From an uncultured Fidelibacterota bacterium (GTDB lineage: Bacteria > Fidelibacterota > Fidelibacteria > Fidelibacterales > Fidelibacteraceae), in the NCBI GenBank assembly GCA_937862595.1, contig CALMFL010000248.1, positions 1 to 5,280 of the forward strand: DNA of 5,280 nucleotides, read 5' to 3'. The first letter of the stretch is position 1; each line of letters begins with the position of its first letter. Of this stretch, positions 1 to 5,280 are shown one piece after another. The position numbers and the translations under genes were made by a program. Below the pieces are notes generated by a model. That model was not told the origin of the DNA, did not search any database, and saw only the letters and a list, made by a program, of their open reading frames with translations.

Positions 1-347
1 AGCGCTTCCGGGAGAGCGATACCCTTTCTCCAGGCAGCCAGGTGACGGTGGTCGAGACGGAGTTTGGCCGGTTGGGGGTGGCCATCTGCTACGACCTGCG
101 CTTTCCGGAACTGGCCCGCCTGATGGCGCTGCGGGGCGCGAAAATTCTGGTCTACCCGGGCGCCTTTAACATGACCACCGGCCCGGCCCATTGGGAGATC
201 CTCTTCCGCACCCGCGCGCTGGATAACCAGGTCTACACGCTGGGCTGCGCCCCTGCCCGCGATGAGACAGCCGGGTATGTTTCTTATGGCAACTCGCTGG
301 TGGTCTCACCCTGGGGGCATGCGCTGGCCCGGCTGGGAGCAGATCGT
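1..347 (+). CDS. Nitrilase-superfamily carbon-nitrogen hydrolase, partial (5' end outside the window, 3' end lost at a junction)
   Basis: About 114 residues are read in frame from base 3. The segment opens with FRESDTLSPGSQ, a typical mid-nitrilase stretch, and continues to GVAICYDLRFPE, which carries the nucleophilic Cys (codon 87-89) of the Glu-Lys-Cys triad; the Glu and Lys would lie upstream, outside the window. Later conserved pieces are the YPGAFN block, the HWEILFRTRALDNQ helix and YGNSLVVSPWG. The family is a cytosolic amidohydrolase cleaving C-N bonds in amides; omega-amidase/YafV-like members match this pattern best, but the substrate cannot be fixed. After about LARLGAD (ending near 344) the expected tail (a short beta strand with an acidic residue, then an Arg-rich helix) is missing and the reading frame runs into the antisense of the next gene up to a stop at 897-899. 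That continuation is not nitrilase. The GTG at 42 is internal and not a real start. Hand-counted GC is about 66%, well above the rest of the window. Confidence 0.9.
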
Positions 348-929
348 CCGGTTGAAGACATCCGTGGGTTCCGGCATTCCCTCGCCGGCGACCTTGCTCA
401 GGGTGAAGAACACTTCCCGCTGCCCTTTGTTAAGATTGGTCTCCGCCCGGATCTCGGGATGATAGAGGTCGCCTTCGTCCGTGATCAGAAACGGAAAGGA
501 GTATCCGGTTTCCATGACCTCGGGATGATGCTGCAGATAGATCAGAAAGGAAAGGACATGATGCACGGGGGCCGTGCAGTACAGGGCGGGAAAGTCGTTG
601 TAAACGATGCTGTCCCCGATGAGCGTTTCGCTGTAGAACAGGTCGAGGGTTTTTTCGTGGATGTATTTTTTCAGCGAATCGATGTGCGAATAATGGCTAT
701 TGGTATAATAATGGTAACGGTTGTCGATATCGTAGATCCGGTCAAAGGCGCCGGTCGTGAAGGCATGGTAAACGATCTCAACGGCATCGCCGGACAACCG
801 GCGCTCGCTGATCTCGACCGCGGCGCAGCGGATACCGAGCAGGGAAACATCAAAGAACAGCGTGTCCGCCGCTCCCAGCATCCCCGTCGTCAGGGCTAAG
901 AAGTAAAGAATGCGTCTTGTTCTCATCAT
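306..929 (-). CDS. Exported protein of unknown function, probably truncated at its C-terminus (weak DUF3108-like look)
   Basis: The open frame is 207 codons, but only residues 1 to about 193 look native; the last 13-14 (after PTDVFN) are antisense to the nitrilase gene. The N-terminus is a good signal peptide: basic RTRR at 3-6, hydrophobic core about 7-18, and a probable cleavage after the small residues of LGAA (19-22). The mature part begins LFFDVSLLGIRCAAVEI and has alternating beta-rich stretches with many Tyr and His (RYHYYTNSHYSHI, 71-83), which resembles the periplasmic DUF3108 beta-sandwich group; this is a resemblance from memory, not a proven match. It starts immediately after the mgtE stop (TAA directly followed by ATGATG), with no strong ribosome site, so translation is probably coupled to mgtE. 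It is the last operon gene visible. The second ATG at 926 is an equally possible start. Alternatives include an unrelated outer-surface or periplasmic protein. Confidence 0.6.
   Translation of the reverse strand: MMRTRRILYFLALTTGMLGAADTLFFDVSLLGIRCAAVEISERRLSGDAVEIVYHAFTTGAFDRIYDIDNRYHYYTNSHYSHIDSLKKYIHEKTLDLFYSETLIGDSIVYNDFPALYCTAPVHHVLSFLIYLQHHPEVMETGYSFPFLITDEGDLYHPEIRAETNLNKGQREVFFTLSKVAGEGMPEPTDVFNRTICSQPGQRMPPG
336..353. other. Putative chimeric or rearrangement junction between two unrelated segments
   Basis: The plus-strand nitrilase is recognisable up to about 341-347, and the minus-strand exported protein is plausible down to about 348-353. Both genes are open through this point, both lack their C-terminal ends, and no intergenic DNA or terminator separates them. 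A GATC tetranucleotide lies at 342-345, between the two limits. GC drops from about 66% to about 53% across it. An assembly chimera, a cloning ligation at a GATC (Sau3AI/MboI-type) site, or a genuine deletion or inversion would each give this picture. The exact base cannot be fixed from the sequence alone. Confidence 0.7.
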
Positions 930-2321
930 TTACAGGCGGACAAGTCCGGTCGCGATCGCCAGATAGATCAGGATGCCCAGGATGTCGATGCTGGTGGTTA
1001 CGAAAGGACCGGTCGCGATCGCGGGGTCGATCTTCATTTTGTTCAGGATGATCGGGGCAATGGTCCCCATGAAGGTGGCCAGGGTCATCGCCGTGGCGAT
1101 ACCCAGAGAGATCGAGATGCTCAGTTCAATGCATTGCTTCAAAGGATAGTTATAACCGTTCGCATGCAGGAAATAGGACATAGTGAATGCGATCAGTCCC
1201 AGAATGACGCCGTAGAGCAGGCCCAGGGTCAGTCCGACCCGGATCTCCTTGAGGATGATCTTGAAGGCCGTATCGGGGTTCACCCTTCCCGAGAGCAGAC
1301 CGCGGGTAACGATCGTGGAGCTTTGGGTGCCGATGTTCCCGCCCATGCCCGCAATGATGGGGAGGAAGGAGGCAAGAATGATGAAATTGCTTAAGAGGTC
1401 GTGGAATATGCCGATGGTCGTCGCGGCGATCAGTCCGCCGATATAGGTCGCCAGCAGCCAGGGAAAACGTTTTTTGGTGGTTTCCCAGGCGGACTTCAGA
1501 ATAATGTCCGTATCGCGTCCCAGTCCGGCCATCTGCAGAAGGTCCTCGGTGGCTTCTTCGCGCAGAACGTCGATGATGTCATCCACGGTGACCACCCCGA
1601 TCAGCTTGTTTTCGTCATCCACGACGGGAACCGCGACGAAGTTATACCGCGAGGCGATCCGCGCAACTTCCTCCTGGTCGGTTTCCGGCCGGATGCTGAC
1701 CACCTCTTCGGCCATGATGTCGGAAAGTTTCTTTTTCGGATCGTTCAGGATCAGCTGCCGCAGGGAAACGACGCCCACGAGATGGGTGCGGTCGTCGGTC
1801 ACGTAAATATAGAACACCATTTCGGTATCATGGCTTTTCTGGATCTCTTCGATGGCCTGGCTGACGGTGTATTCCTCGCGCAGGTGAAAGACCTCGGGGT
1901 TCATGATGCTTCCCGCTGTGTCTTCCTCGTAGCGCATGAGCGCTTCGATCTCGCGGGATTCGTCGTCCTTCATTAATTTAAGCAGTTCCTGCTGTTCTTC
2001 CGGAGGGAGGAGGCGAAGGATGTTCGTTTCGTCATCGTAATCCATTTCGCGGAATATCTGGATGATCTCCGGACGTTTCAGGGAACCCAGCAATTCCACG
2101 ATAATATTGTCATCCGCCTCAGAAAGGACTTCGGCTTTTTTGCTGTTGGTTTTTATCAGAGAAAAGAAGTACAAACGCTCGTGGGTCGTAAACGACCGGA
2201 ATAACAGTGCAAGGTCGGCATGGTGGGTCTTGTCGACAAGATTGATCAGATTGACCTTTGCACCCCGCCGGTGCAGCTTGCGGTAGGTATCGACGAGCAG
2301 GATCACTTCATTGTTTCTCAT
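930..2321 (-). CDS. mgtE: Magnesium transporter MgtE
   Basis: Inner-membrane Mg2+ channel/transporter that acts as a homodimer; in the family the cytoplasmic domains bind Mg2+ and close the pore when the ion is plentiful. From the ATG at 2321 the protein has 463 residues, close to the family norm of about 450. Order: helical N domain (about 1-135, ending EEDTAGSIM at 132-140), two CBS domains (about 140-198 and 200-258, the second including FVAVPVVDDENKLIGVVTVDD), a connecting plug helix (about 259-285), then five predicted membrane segments to the end. Signature pieces are GMGGNIGTQSSTIVTRG (325-341) and DPAIATGPFVTTSIDILG (432-449), with an Asp at 446 near the place of the pore aspartate. 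The frame is open to 2402, but the ATG at 2321 follows AAGGAG at 2328-2333 with a 6-base spacer, and the longer N-terminus would overlap the CPBP gene by nearly 100 bases and looks unlike MgtE. The chosen start overlaps the CPBP stop by 14 bases. No M-box leader is present, so Mg2+ control is probably at the protein level. Confidence 0.95.
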   Translation of the reverse strand: MRNNEVILLVDTYRKLHRRGAKVNLINLVDKTHHADLALLFRSFTTHERLYFFSLIKTNSKKAEVLSEADDNIIVELLGSLKRPEIIQIFREMDYDDETNILRLLPPEEQQELLKLMKDDESREIEALMRYEEDTAGSIMNPEVFHLREEYTVSQAIEEIQKSHDTEMVFYIYVTDDRTHLVGVVSLRQLILNDPKKKLSDIMAEEVVSIRPETDQEEVARIASRYNFVAVPVVDDENKLIGVVTVDDIIDVLREEATEDLLQMAGLGRDTDIILKSAWETTKKRFPWLLATYIGGLIAATTIGIFHDLLSNFIILASFLPIIAGMGGNIGTQSSTIVTRGLLSGRVNPDTAFKIILKEIRVGLTLGLLYGVILGLIAFTMSYFLHANGYNYPLKQCIELSISISLGIATAMTLATFMGTIAPIILNKMKIDPAIATGPFVTTSIDILGILIYLAIATGLVRL

Positions 2322-3141
2322 CACCAACTCCTTCCTCTTTTGAATCGCGGCGTCTGCGGTGAATAACGACCTTGTGCTTGATGTTCCAGAGGCCTGCGGC
2401 AAGCATCAGCAGTCCGCCGGCAAGCAGCACCCAGGGGACAAAGGCCTTTGCATAAAATATTTGCTCCCGGATCTGCGGCAGGTTGACATCAACCAGCACC
2501 ATGATATTGAACAGACCGTGAATTATAATACCGGGAACGATAGAATAAAAGGAATAAGCGACAAAACCCAGGATAAGTCCCGCGGCAAAGATCGCGGGCG
2601 CATTCTGATAACTGAGGTGGCTGAGGGCGAAGAACGCCGACGTTACCAGGATGGCAACGAGCGGCGTGAAGCGGCTGCGCAGCATAACGCGCAGGAGATA
2701 TCCGCGGAAAACCGCCTCTTCGACGATCGGGGCGATGACACCGCTGACCAGGAATATCAGAATAAAATTCATCGGATACATTACCTTGATGTCGGCGATC
2801 TGCACCGGTTCCGCATGAAAAACGGCGTTGGTCAGATACTGGATGAGCTCGACCAGAAAGAAGAGACCGACGGCGACGAAAACGATATCCCGGAGCGAAC
2901 GCCAGGAAACGGGTTTGAGGCGAAAGGCATGTTTGACGGATTTTCCGTTCCCGACGACATAGAATAAAACCGGCAGCAGCAGGAGCAGTTCAAAGAAACC
3001 CAGTACGATGTAGCGCGCCGCCTGCGGCGTATTCCCCATGAGCGCGTCATTGTAATAGAACCCGATGATCAGGATCAGGTAGGCGACGAGGCTCATCAAA
3101 AGAATGAATACGCCGGTCTTATAATTGTAGTACTGGGACAT
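2308..3141 (-). CDS. CPBP-family intramembrane glutamic endopeptidase (Abi/CaaX protease-like)
   Basis: Polytopic membrane protein of 277 residues with the three motifs of the CPBP (CAAX protease and bacteriocin-processing, Abi) family: VEEAVFRG (EExxxR, E141, E142, R146), FALSH (FxxxH, F171 to H175) and HGLFN (HxxxN, H208 to N212). These are the predicted active-site residues, within the membrane as in the Rce1 fold. Hydrophobic segments lie near 11-30, 41-64, 86-104, 125-140, 160-174, 182-207 and 236-253. The C-terminus is a soluble, strongly charged tail beginning HRRRRDSKEE (261-270). All motif residues are intact, so an active enzyme is likely. Bacterial members have varied or unknown substrates (bacteriocin immunity, signalling, protein anchoring), and nothing here points to one. 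The ATG at 3141 has AGGAGG at 3150-3155 with an 8-base spacer; that site overlaps the stop codon of the eIF-2B-like gene, 12 bases upstream. The gene's end overlaps the mgtE start. Confidence 0.9.
   Translation of the reverse strand: MSQYYNYKTGVFILLMSLVAYLILIIGFYYNDALMGNTPQAARYIVLGFFELLLLLPVLFYVVGNGKSVKHAFRLKPVSWRSLRDIVFVAVGLFFLVELIQYLTNAVFHAEPVQIADIKVMYPMNFILIFLVSGVIAPIVEEAVFRGYLLRVMLRSRFTPLVAILVTSAFFALSHLSYQNAPAIFAAGLILGFVAYSFYSIVPGIIIHGLFNIMVLVDVNLPQIREQIFYAKAFVPWVLLAGGLLMLAAGLWNIKHKVVIHRRRRDSKEEGVGDEKQ
2328..2333 (-). promoter_or_regulatory. Ribosome binding site that decides the mgtE start
   Basis: AAGGAG on the minus strand, six bases before the ATG at 2321 and inside the last codons of the upstream CPBP gene. 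It supports the 463-residue MgtE over the longer open frame beginning at 2402. Confidence 0.75.
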
Positions 3142-3149
3142 GATCGGAT

Positions 3150-3155
3150 CCTCCT
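3150..3155 (-). promoter_or_regulatory. Ribosome binding site of the CPBP gene, overlapping the upstream stop codon
   Basis: A full AGGAGG eight bases before the ATG at 3141; its first bases are shared with the TAG stop of the eIF-2B-like gene (3154-3156). This arrangement favours reinitiation by ribosomes finishing the upstream gene. It is the strongest Shine-Dalgarno match in the window. Confidence 0.8.
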
Positions 3156-4017
3156 ACATGATGATCTCGTTCTTTGCGCTGAAAGTTTTCATTTCGCCGT
3201 CGATAATGATCATGCTGACCCCGCGGTACCAGATGGATTCAAAATAGGGGTTGTAGACGGTCACATTTTCGATCGTTTCCATCAGGATCTGGTTTTCGGG
3301 ATGCTTGTCGCGCGACCAGTCGGAGGGCGGCGTGGGCATATATTTGCTGGAATCGGAAAGGATATAGAAGGGTTTTTCGCGCTCTTCGGCAATACGCAGC
3401 GCAGAGTGCGTCCCGATCTTGTTGATAAAGCCCCGGTGCCAGTACCAGTCGGTCCCGACCAGCACAAGGTCGCAGCGCGAAACGGCCAGCTCCATCGCCG
3501 CATCGGTGTAGAGTGAAACGGGAATACCGACCCTTCCGAGGAATTTCGCCAGGGACAGGCCCTCGCCCACCGGGCTCGCTTCCGTGAGGATGACCTCGAA
3601 GCGGCGGCCGACCTTGGCGGCTTCCATGATGGCCTTTCGGACGACCGAACTGTGGCTGAAGGTGAAGATCTTCGATCCGTCCTTGATCAGCTTGCTCACG
3701 GTCGTCGCGATGGTCTTGTCGATATTCTTTGTGACCCTGTCGCCGTATTCATGAATGATCTCGGGAATGCTTTTCTTTCTTTTGCCGATCTCGTCAAGAA
3801 TGTATTTCTGCATATTGGGGAAGATCGCGATCAGGGGATGCGCCGACCGGACCTCATGATAGATGTATTCGAGGGTCTCCCGCTGCGCATCCGTCGACAG
3901 TTCGCTGTTCTCCGTGAAATAGCGGTCAAGGATGTTCAGGTACTTGAACAGGATGGTCGTTGCGCCGGCTTCCTGCTCCATGAGCATGGCTTCGAATTCG
4001 GGATAATCGATCATCAT
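3154..4017 (-). CDS. eIF-2B alpha/beta/delta-like protein (IF-2B superfamily), role unknown in bacteria
   Basis: From the ATG at 4017 the protein has 287 residues. The N-terminal third (about 1-100) is helical. The remainder has the fold pieces of the IF-2B superfamily, which includes eIF2B regulatory subunits, methylthioribose-1-phosphate isomerase (MtnA) and archaeal ribose-1,5-bisphosphate isomerase: KIFTFSHSSVV (116-126), TEASPVGEGLSLAKFL (145-160) and VGTDWYWHRGFINKIGT (187-203), followed by KPFYILSDSSKY. The Asp at 190 sits where isomerases keep their catalytic Asp, but the loop at 119-126 has FSHSS where I recall an HCHS-type Cys motif in ribose-bisphosphate isomerase, so the catalytic Cys seems replaced by Ser. 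A sugar-phosphate or nucleotide-binding role, or a different isomerase, are possible; the true substrate is unknown. The frame opens at 4065, but the 4017 start has AGGAG (4025-4029) seven bases upstream and sits one base after the DUF2225 stop; a second ATG follows at 4014. Confidence 0.82.
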   Translation of the reverse strand: MMIDYPEFEAMLMEQEAGATTILFKYLNILDRYFTENSELSTDAQRETLEYIYHEVRSAHPLIAIFPNMQKYILDEIGKRKKSIPEIIHEYGDRVTKNIDKTIATTVSKLIKDGSKIFTFSHSSVVRKAIMEAAKVGRRFEVILTEASPVGEGLSLAKFLGRVGIPVSLYTDAAMELAVSRCDLVLVGTDWYWHRGFINKIGTHSALRIAEEREKPFYILSDSSKYMPTPPSDWSRDKHPENQILMETIENVTVYNPYFESIWYRGVSMIIIDGEMKTFSAKNEIIM

Positions 4018-4018
4018 C

Positions 4019-4714
4019 TTAGTTCTCCTCTCGCGGCATGGCGACCGCTTCATGATTATGATCACGGATCAGTGCGGACTGAAAATCAAATAACCGCTTA
4101 AACATAGGGATTTGCATGTTCATCTTCAACAAAGATTTTTTCGAACGGTCAAATTCTCCGTTCCGTCTGCTGAGTTCCGCAATGTAATAGTAGATCATCG
4201 ATACGTCCTTGTCGTCCAGGCCGCCCGTCAGAAGCGCTTTGGCAAAATGCACGATGGCTTTTTCCCGGAATTCGGCGGCTCGGACGCTGTCCCTGTCGTC
4301 GTCGTAAAGCCACGAGATCCTCAGGAAGGTATCGGCGAACGCCATGGGCTGCGCCGGGGCCTGCTCAAGCAGATACAGGTAGTGTTCGAACAATTCCAGG
4401 GTCGTGGGATTCGTGTCGTTGAAGCGTTCATTGTACGCGTCGGAATACACGATCTCCCGGATCCGGCCGATCTCGTCGGGAATGCGTGAAAAATCATGCG
4501 TCACGTAGAAGCAGTGGTGACAGAATACCAGCCAGGTGTCCAGAATGTCGTCATCCAGCGTACGGACCCGGAAATCGCTTTCCACGATATCCACCGAGTA
4601 CAGTTCCTCCGCCGCATGATTGTTCACCGGTGCGCCGCACACGGGGCACAGGACGATCGCCGGGCTTTCTTCTTCGGGCTCTTCTGAAAAACGGTCTTCG
4701 AATTGGTCTGCCAT
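4019..4714 (-). CDS. DUF2225-type zinc-ribbon protein with helical (TPR-like) C-terminal half
   Basis: Soluble, acidic protein of 231 residues with no signal peptide or membrane segment. After an acidic leader (EDRFSEEPEEE) comes CPVCG (C23, C26) and, about 40 residues on, CHHC (C65, C68). Together these form a probable four-Cys zinc site, separated by the SDFRVRTLDDDILDTWLVF stretch typical of DUF2225 proteins. The C-terminal half (about 105-215) is helical, with spaced Ala, Tyr and Leu residues (for example LELFEHYLYLLEQ and YYYIAELSRRNGEFDRSKK) that suggest degenerate TPR repeats and hence protein binding. No enzymatic motif is seen and the family's function is not established. The ATG at 4714 follows AAGGAA (4720-4725) with a 5-base spacer; that site begins inside the ssb stop codon, and the gap between the genes is 9 bases. 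The stop is one base before the eIF-2B-like start, so co-translation of these two is likely. Confidence 0.78.
   Translation of the reverse strand: MADQFEDRFSEEPEEESPAIVLCPVCGAPVNNHAAEELYSVDIVESDFRVRTLDDDILDTWLVFCHHCFYVTHDFSRIPDEIGRIREIVYSDAYNERFNDTNPTTLELFEHYLYLLEQAPAQPMAFADTFLRISWLYDDDRDSVRAAEFREKAIVHFAKALLTGGLDDKDVSMIYYYIAELSRRNGEFDRSKKSLLKMNMQIPMFKRLFDFQSALIRDHNHEAVAMPREEN
4025..4029 (-). promoter_or_regulatory. Ribosome binding site that decides the start of the eIF-2B-like gene
   Basis: AGGAG within GAGAGGAGAAC, seven bases before the ATG at 4017 and inside the final codons of the upstream gene. The alternative start at 4065 would add a basic 16-residue leader overlapping the upstream gene and is less likely. 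Confidence 0.7.
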
Positions 4715-4723
4715 TCGGGTTCC

Positions 4724-5188
4724 TTAGAAGGGTAATTCTTCTTCATTGTCCGGCATGGGCGGTTCGTTGTTCTCGGGCGGGAATTTTTGTTCCCGCGGGC
4801 CGCTGCCGCTTCCCTGGGACTGGGGCGCATAGACGCCCCCTTCGTTCTGGTTCGCGCGGTCCAGAAGCATCGCCGTATCCACGTTCACTTCCGTCGTGTA
4901 ATGGGTCGCATTGTTCGCATCGGTCCATTTCCGGGTGCGGAGCCGTCCGTCCACATAGACCAAACGGCCTTTGGTGAAGAAATTCCCGATGTATTCGGCG
5001 GTTTTGCCGAAGGCGACGCAGCGGTGCCATTCGGTATTGTCTGTGTACTCGCCGTTCTGCGCTTTGTAGGTCTCGTTCGTTGCGAGGCTGAAATTGGTCA
5101 CCGAGGTGCCGCCGGGTGTCGCCCGCTGTTCGGGGTTTTGCCCCAGGCGTCCCACCAGGATCACTTTGTTCATTGAATTCTTATGCAT
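4724..5188 (-). CDS. ssb: Single-stranded DNA-binding protein SSB
   Basis: Homotetramer-forming OB-fold protein that coats single-stranded DNA in replication, recombination and repair. From the ATG at 5188 it has 154 residues. MNKVILVGRLGQNPEQR, NFSLATNE, TEWHRCVAFGKTAEYI, KGRLVYVDGRLRTRKWTD and YTTEV are the standard SSB core (about residues 6-105). A flexible Gly/Gln/Pro-rich linker follows, ending in the acidic tip EEELPF that recruits partner proteins in this family (DDIPF in E. coli). Nothing is missing. Three in-frame ATGs exist (5194, 5188, 5173). AGGGAG at 5195-5200 abuts 5194 but is six bases from 5188, so 5188 is preferred; 5173 (MNKV...) is the usual homologue start but has only a poor ribosome site. 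The start overlaps the end of the upstream gene by 8 bases, and the DUF2225 gene follows after 9 bases. Confidence 0.96.
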   Translation of the reverse strand: MHKNSMNKVILVGRLGQNPEQRATPGGTSVTNFSLATNETYKAQNGEYTDNTEWHRCVAFGKTAEYIGNFFTKGRLVYVDGRLRTRKWTDANNATHYTTEVNVDTAMLLDRANQNEGGVYAPQSQGSGSGPREQKFPPENNEPPMPDNEEELPF

Positions 5189-5280
5189 GGTCATCTCCCT
5201 GAATTATTTTAAGGATATCGTGTGCGTTGATCTTGCTGCCGCAGATCAGGGCGTAAACCGTCTTGCCCTGATGTTTTGCG
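5181..5280 (-). CDS. Unrecognised protein, C-terminal 32 residues only
   Basis: On the minus strand one frame is open from the window edge (first full codon at 5279) to a TAA at 5181-5183. It reads AKHQGKTVYALICGSKIN, then AHDILKIIQGDDHA. The other two frames close inside this stretch. The composition (a beta-like VYALICG followed by an amphipathic DILKIIQ helix) looks like real protein, and its end overlaps the ssb start by 8 bases, as expected of an operon member. I do not recognise the family; it does not look like ribosomal protein S18 or S6, which often neighbour ssb. The start lies outside the window. Confidence 0.6.
   Translation of the reverse strand, partial: AKHQGKTVYALICGSKINAHDILKIIQGDDHA
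5195..5200 (-). promoter_or_regulatory. Ribosome binding site favouring the ssb start at 5188
   Basis: AGGGAG lies directly against the ATG at 5194 (no spacer) but six bases before the ATG at 5188, which is the normal distance. It lies within the final codons of the upstream gene. Confidence 0.6.

Noticed and set aside
42..899. A 285-codon plus-strand frame that looks like a nitrilase fused to a novel C-terminal domain
   Set aside because: Everything after about 347 is antisense to a plausible signal-peptide protein and has no nitrilase or domain-like character. The frame is open only by chance across the junction.
946..1022. Two GCGATCGC octamers (952-959 and 1015-1022) within a repeated CCGGTCGCGATCGC, like the cyanobacterial HIP1 element
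   Set aside because: Both encode the AIATG peptide that occurs twice near the end of MgtE. Only two copies were noticed, so codon choice explains them.
1134..1976. Plus-strand open frames opposite mgtE
   Set aside because: They are shadows of the mgtE reading frame. MgtE is a clear family match across the whole region.
2322..2402. A 27-residue N-terminal extension of MgtE
   Set aside because: It lies wholly over the end of the CPBP gene, does not resemble MgtE, and a good ribosome site supports the ATG at 2321.
2322..2460. An M-box magnesium riboswitch upstream of mgtE
   Set aside because: There is no untranslated leader: the mgtE start overlaps the CPBP coding region and the upstream sequence is ordinary coding DNA.
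4018..4065. A 16-residue basic leader on the eIF-2B-like protein
   Set aside because: It overlaps the DUF2225 gene and has no good ribosome site, whereas AGGAG lies seven bases before the ATG at 4017.
4486..5176. Plus-strand open frames opposite ssb and the DUF2225 gene
   Set aside because: They have Arg/Pro/Gly-rich composition typical of antisense frames, no family resemblance and no ribosome sites, and they overlap well-supported genes.

Overview
The window carries one tightly packed minus-strand operon (about 350-5280) and, at its left edge, the end of an unrelated plus-strand gene. In minus-strand transcription order the operon holds: the last 32 codons of an unrecognised gene; ssb (single-stranded DNA-binding protein); a DUF2225-type zinc-ribbon protein with a helical, possibly TPR-like C-terminal half; an eIF-2B alpha/beta/delta-like protein; a CPBP-family membrane protease; mgtE (CBS-gated Mg2+ channel/transporter); and an exported protein of unknown function. 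Successive stop-to-start distances are an 8 bp overlap, +9, +1, +12, a 14 bp overlap, and 0. Most starts have a good Shine-Dalgarno sequence lying on or just before the upstream stop codon, so the genes are probably co-transcribed and translationally coupled. No gene-free stretch reaches 300 bases. I saw no RNA gene, CRISPR array, mobile element, promoter or convincing terminator.

The left edge (1 to about 345) encodes the catalytic-Cys half of a nitrilase-superfamily amidohydrolase on the plus strand. It stops looking like a nitrilase at about 341-347. The convergent minus-strand exported protein stops looking native at about 348-353. The two genes therefore meet with no intergenic space, and each has lost its 3' end. 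Hand-counted GC falls from about 66% (1-340) to about 53% (361-720) across this point. I read it as a join between two unrelated DNA segments, either an assembly or cloning chimera or a real rearrangement. It is the most important caveat for anyone using this window.

Taxonomy cannot be fixed from these genes. SSB, MgtE, CPBP, DUF2225 and eIF-2B-like proteins are all widespread. An exported protein with a signal peptide and a faint DUF3108-like look would suit a Gram-negative-type (diderm) bacterium of about 53% GC, possibly an uncultivated lineage. The nitrilase segment may come from a different, GC-richer organism.

Functionally, the operon mixes DNA maintenance (ssb), Mg2+ homeostasis (mgtE), a membrane peptidase and two poorly understood soluble proteins. 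No single pathway is evident. The least described part is the pairing of the DUF2225-type protein with the eIF-2B-like protein, which has Ser where the isomerase members of that superfamily have their catalytic Cys.
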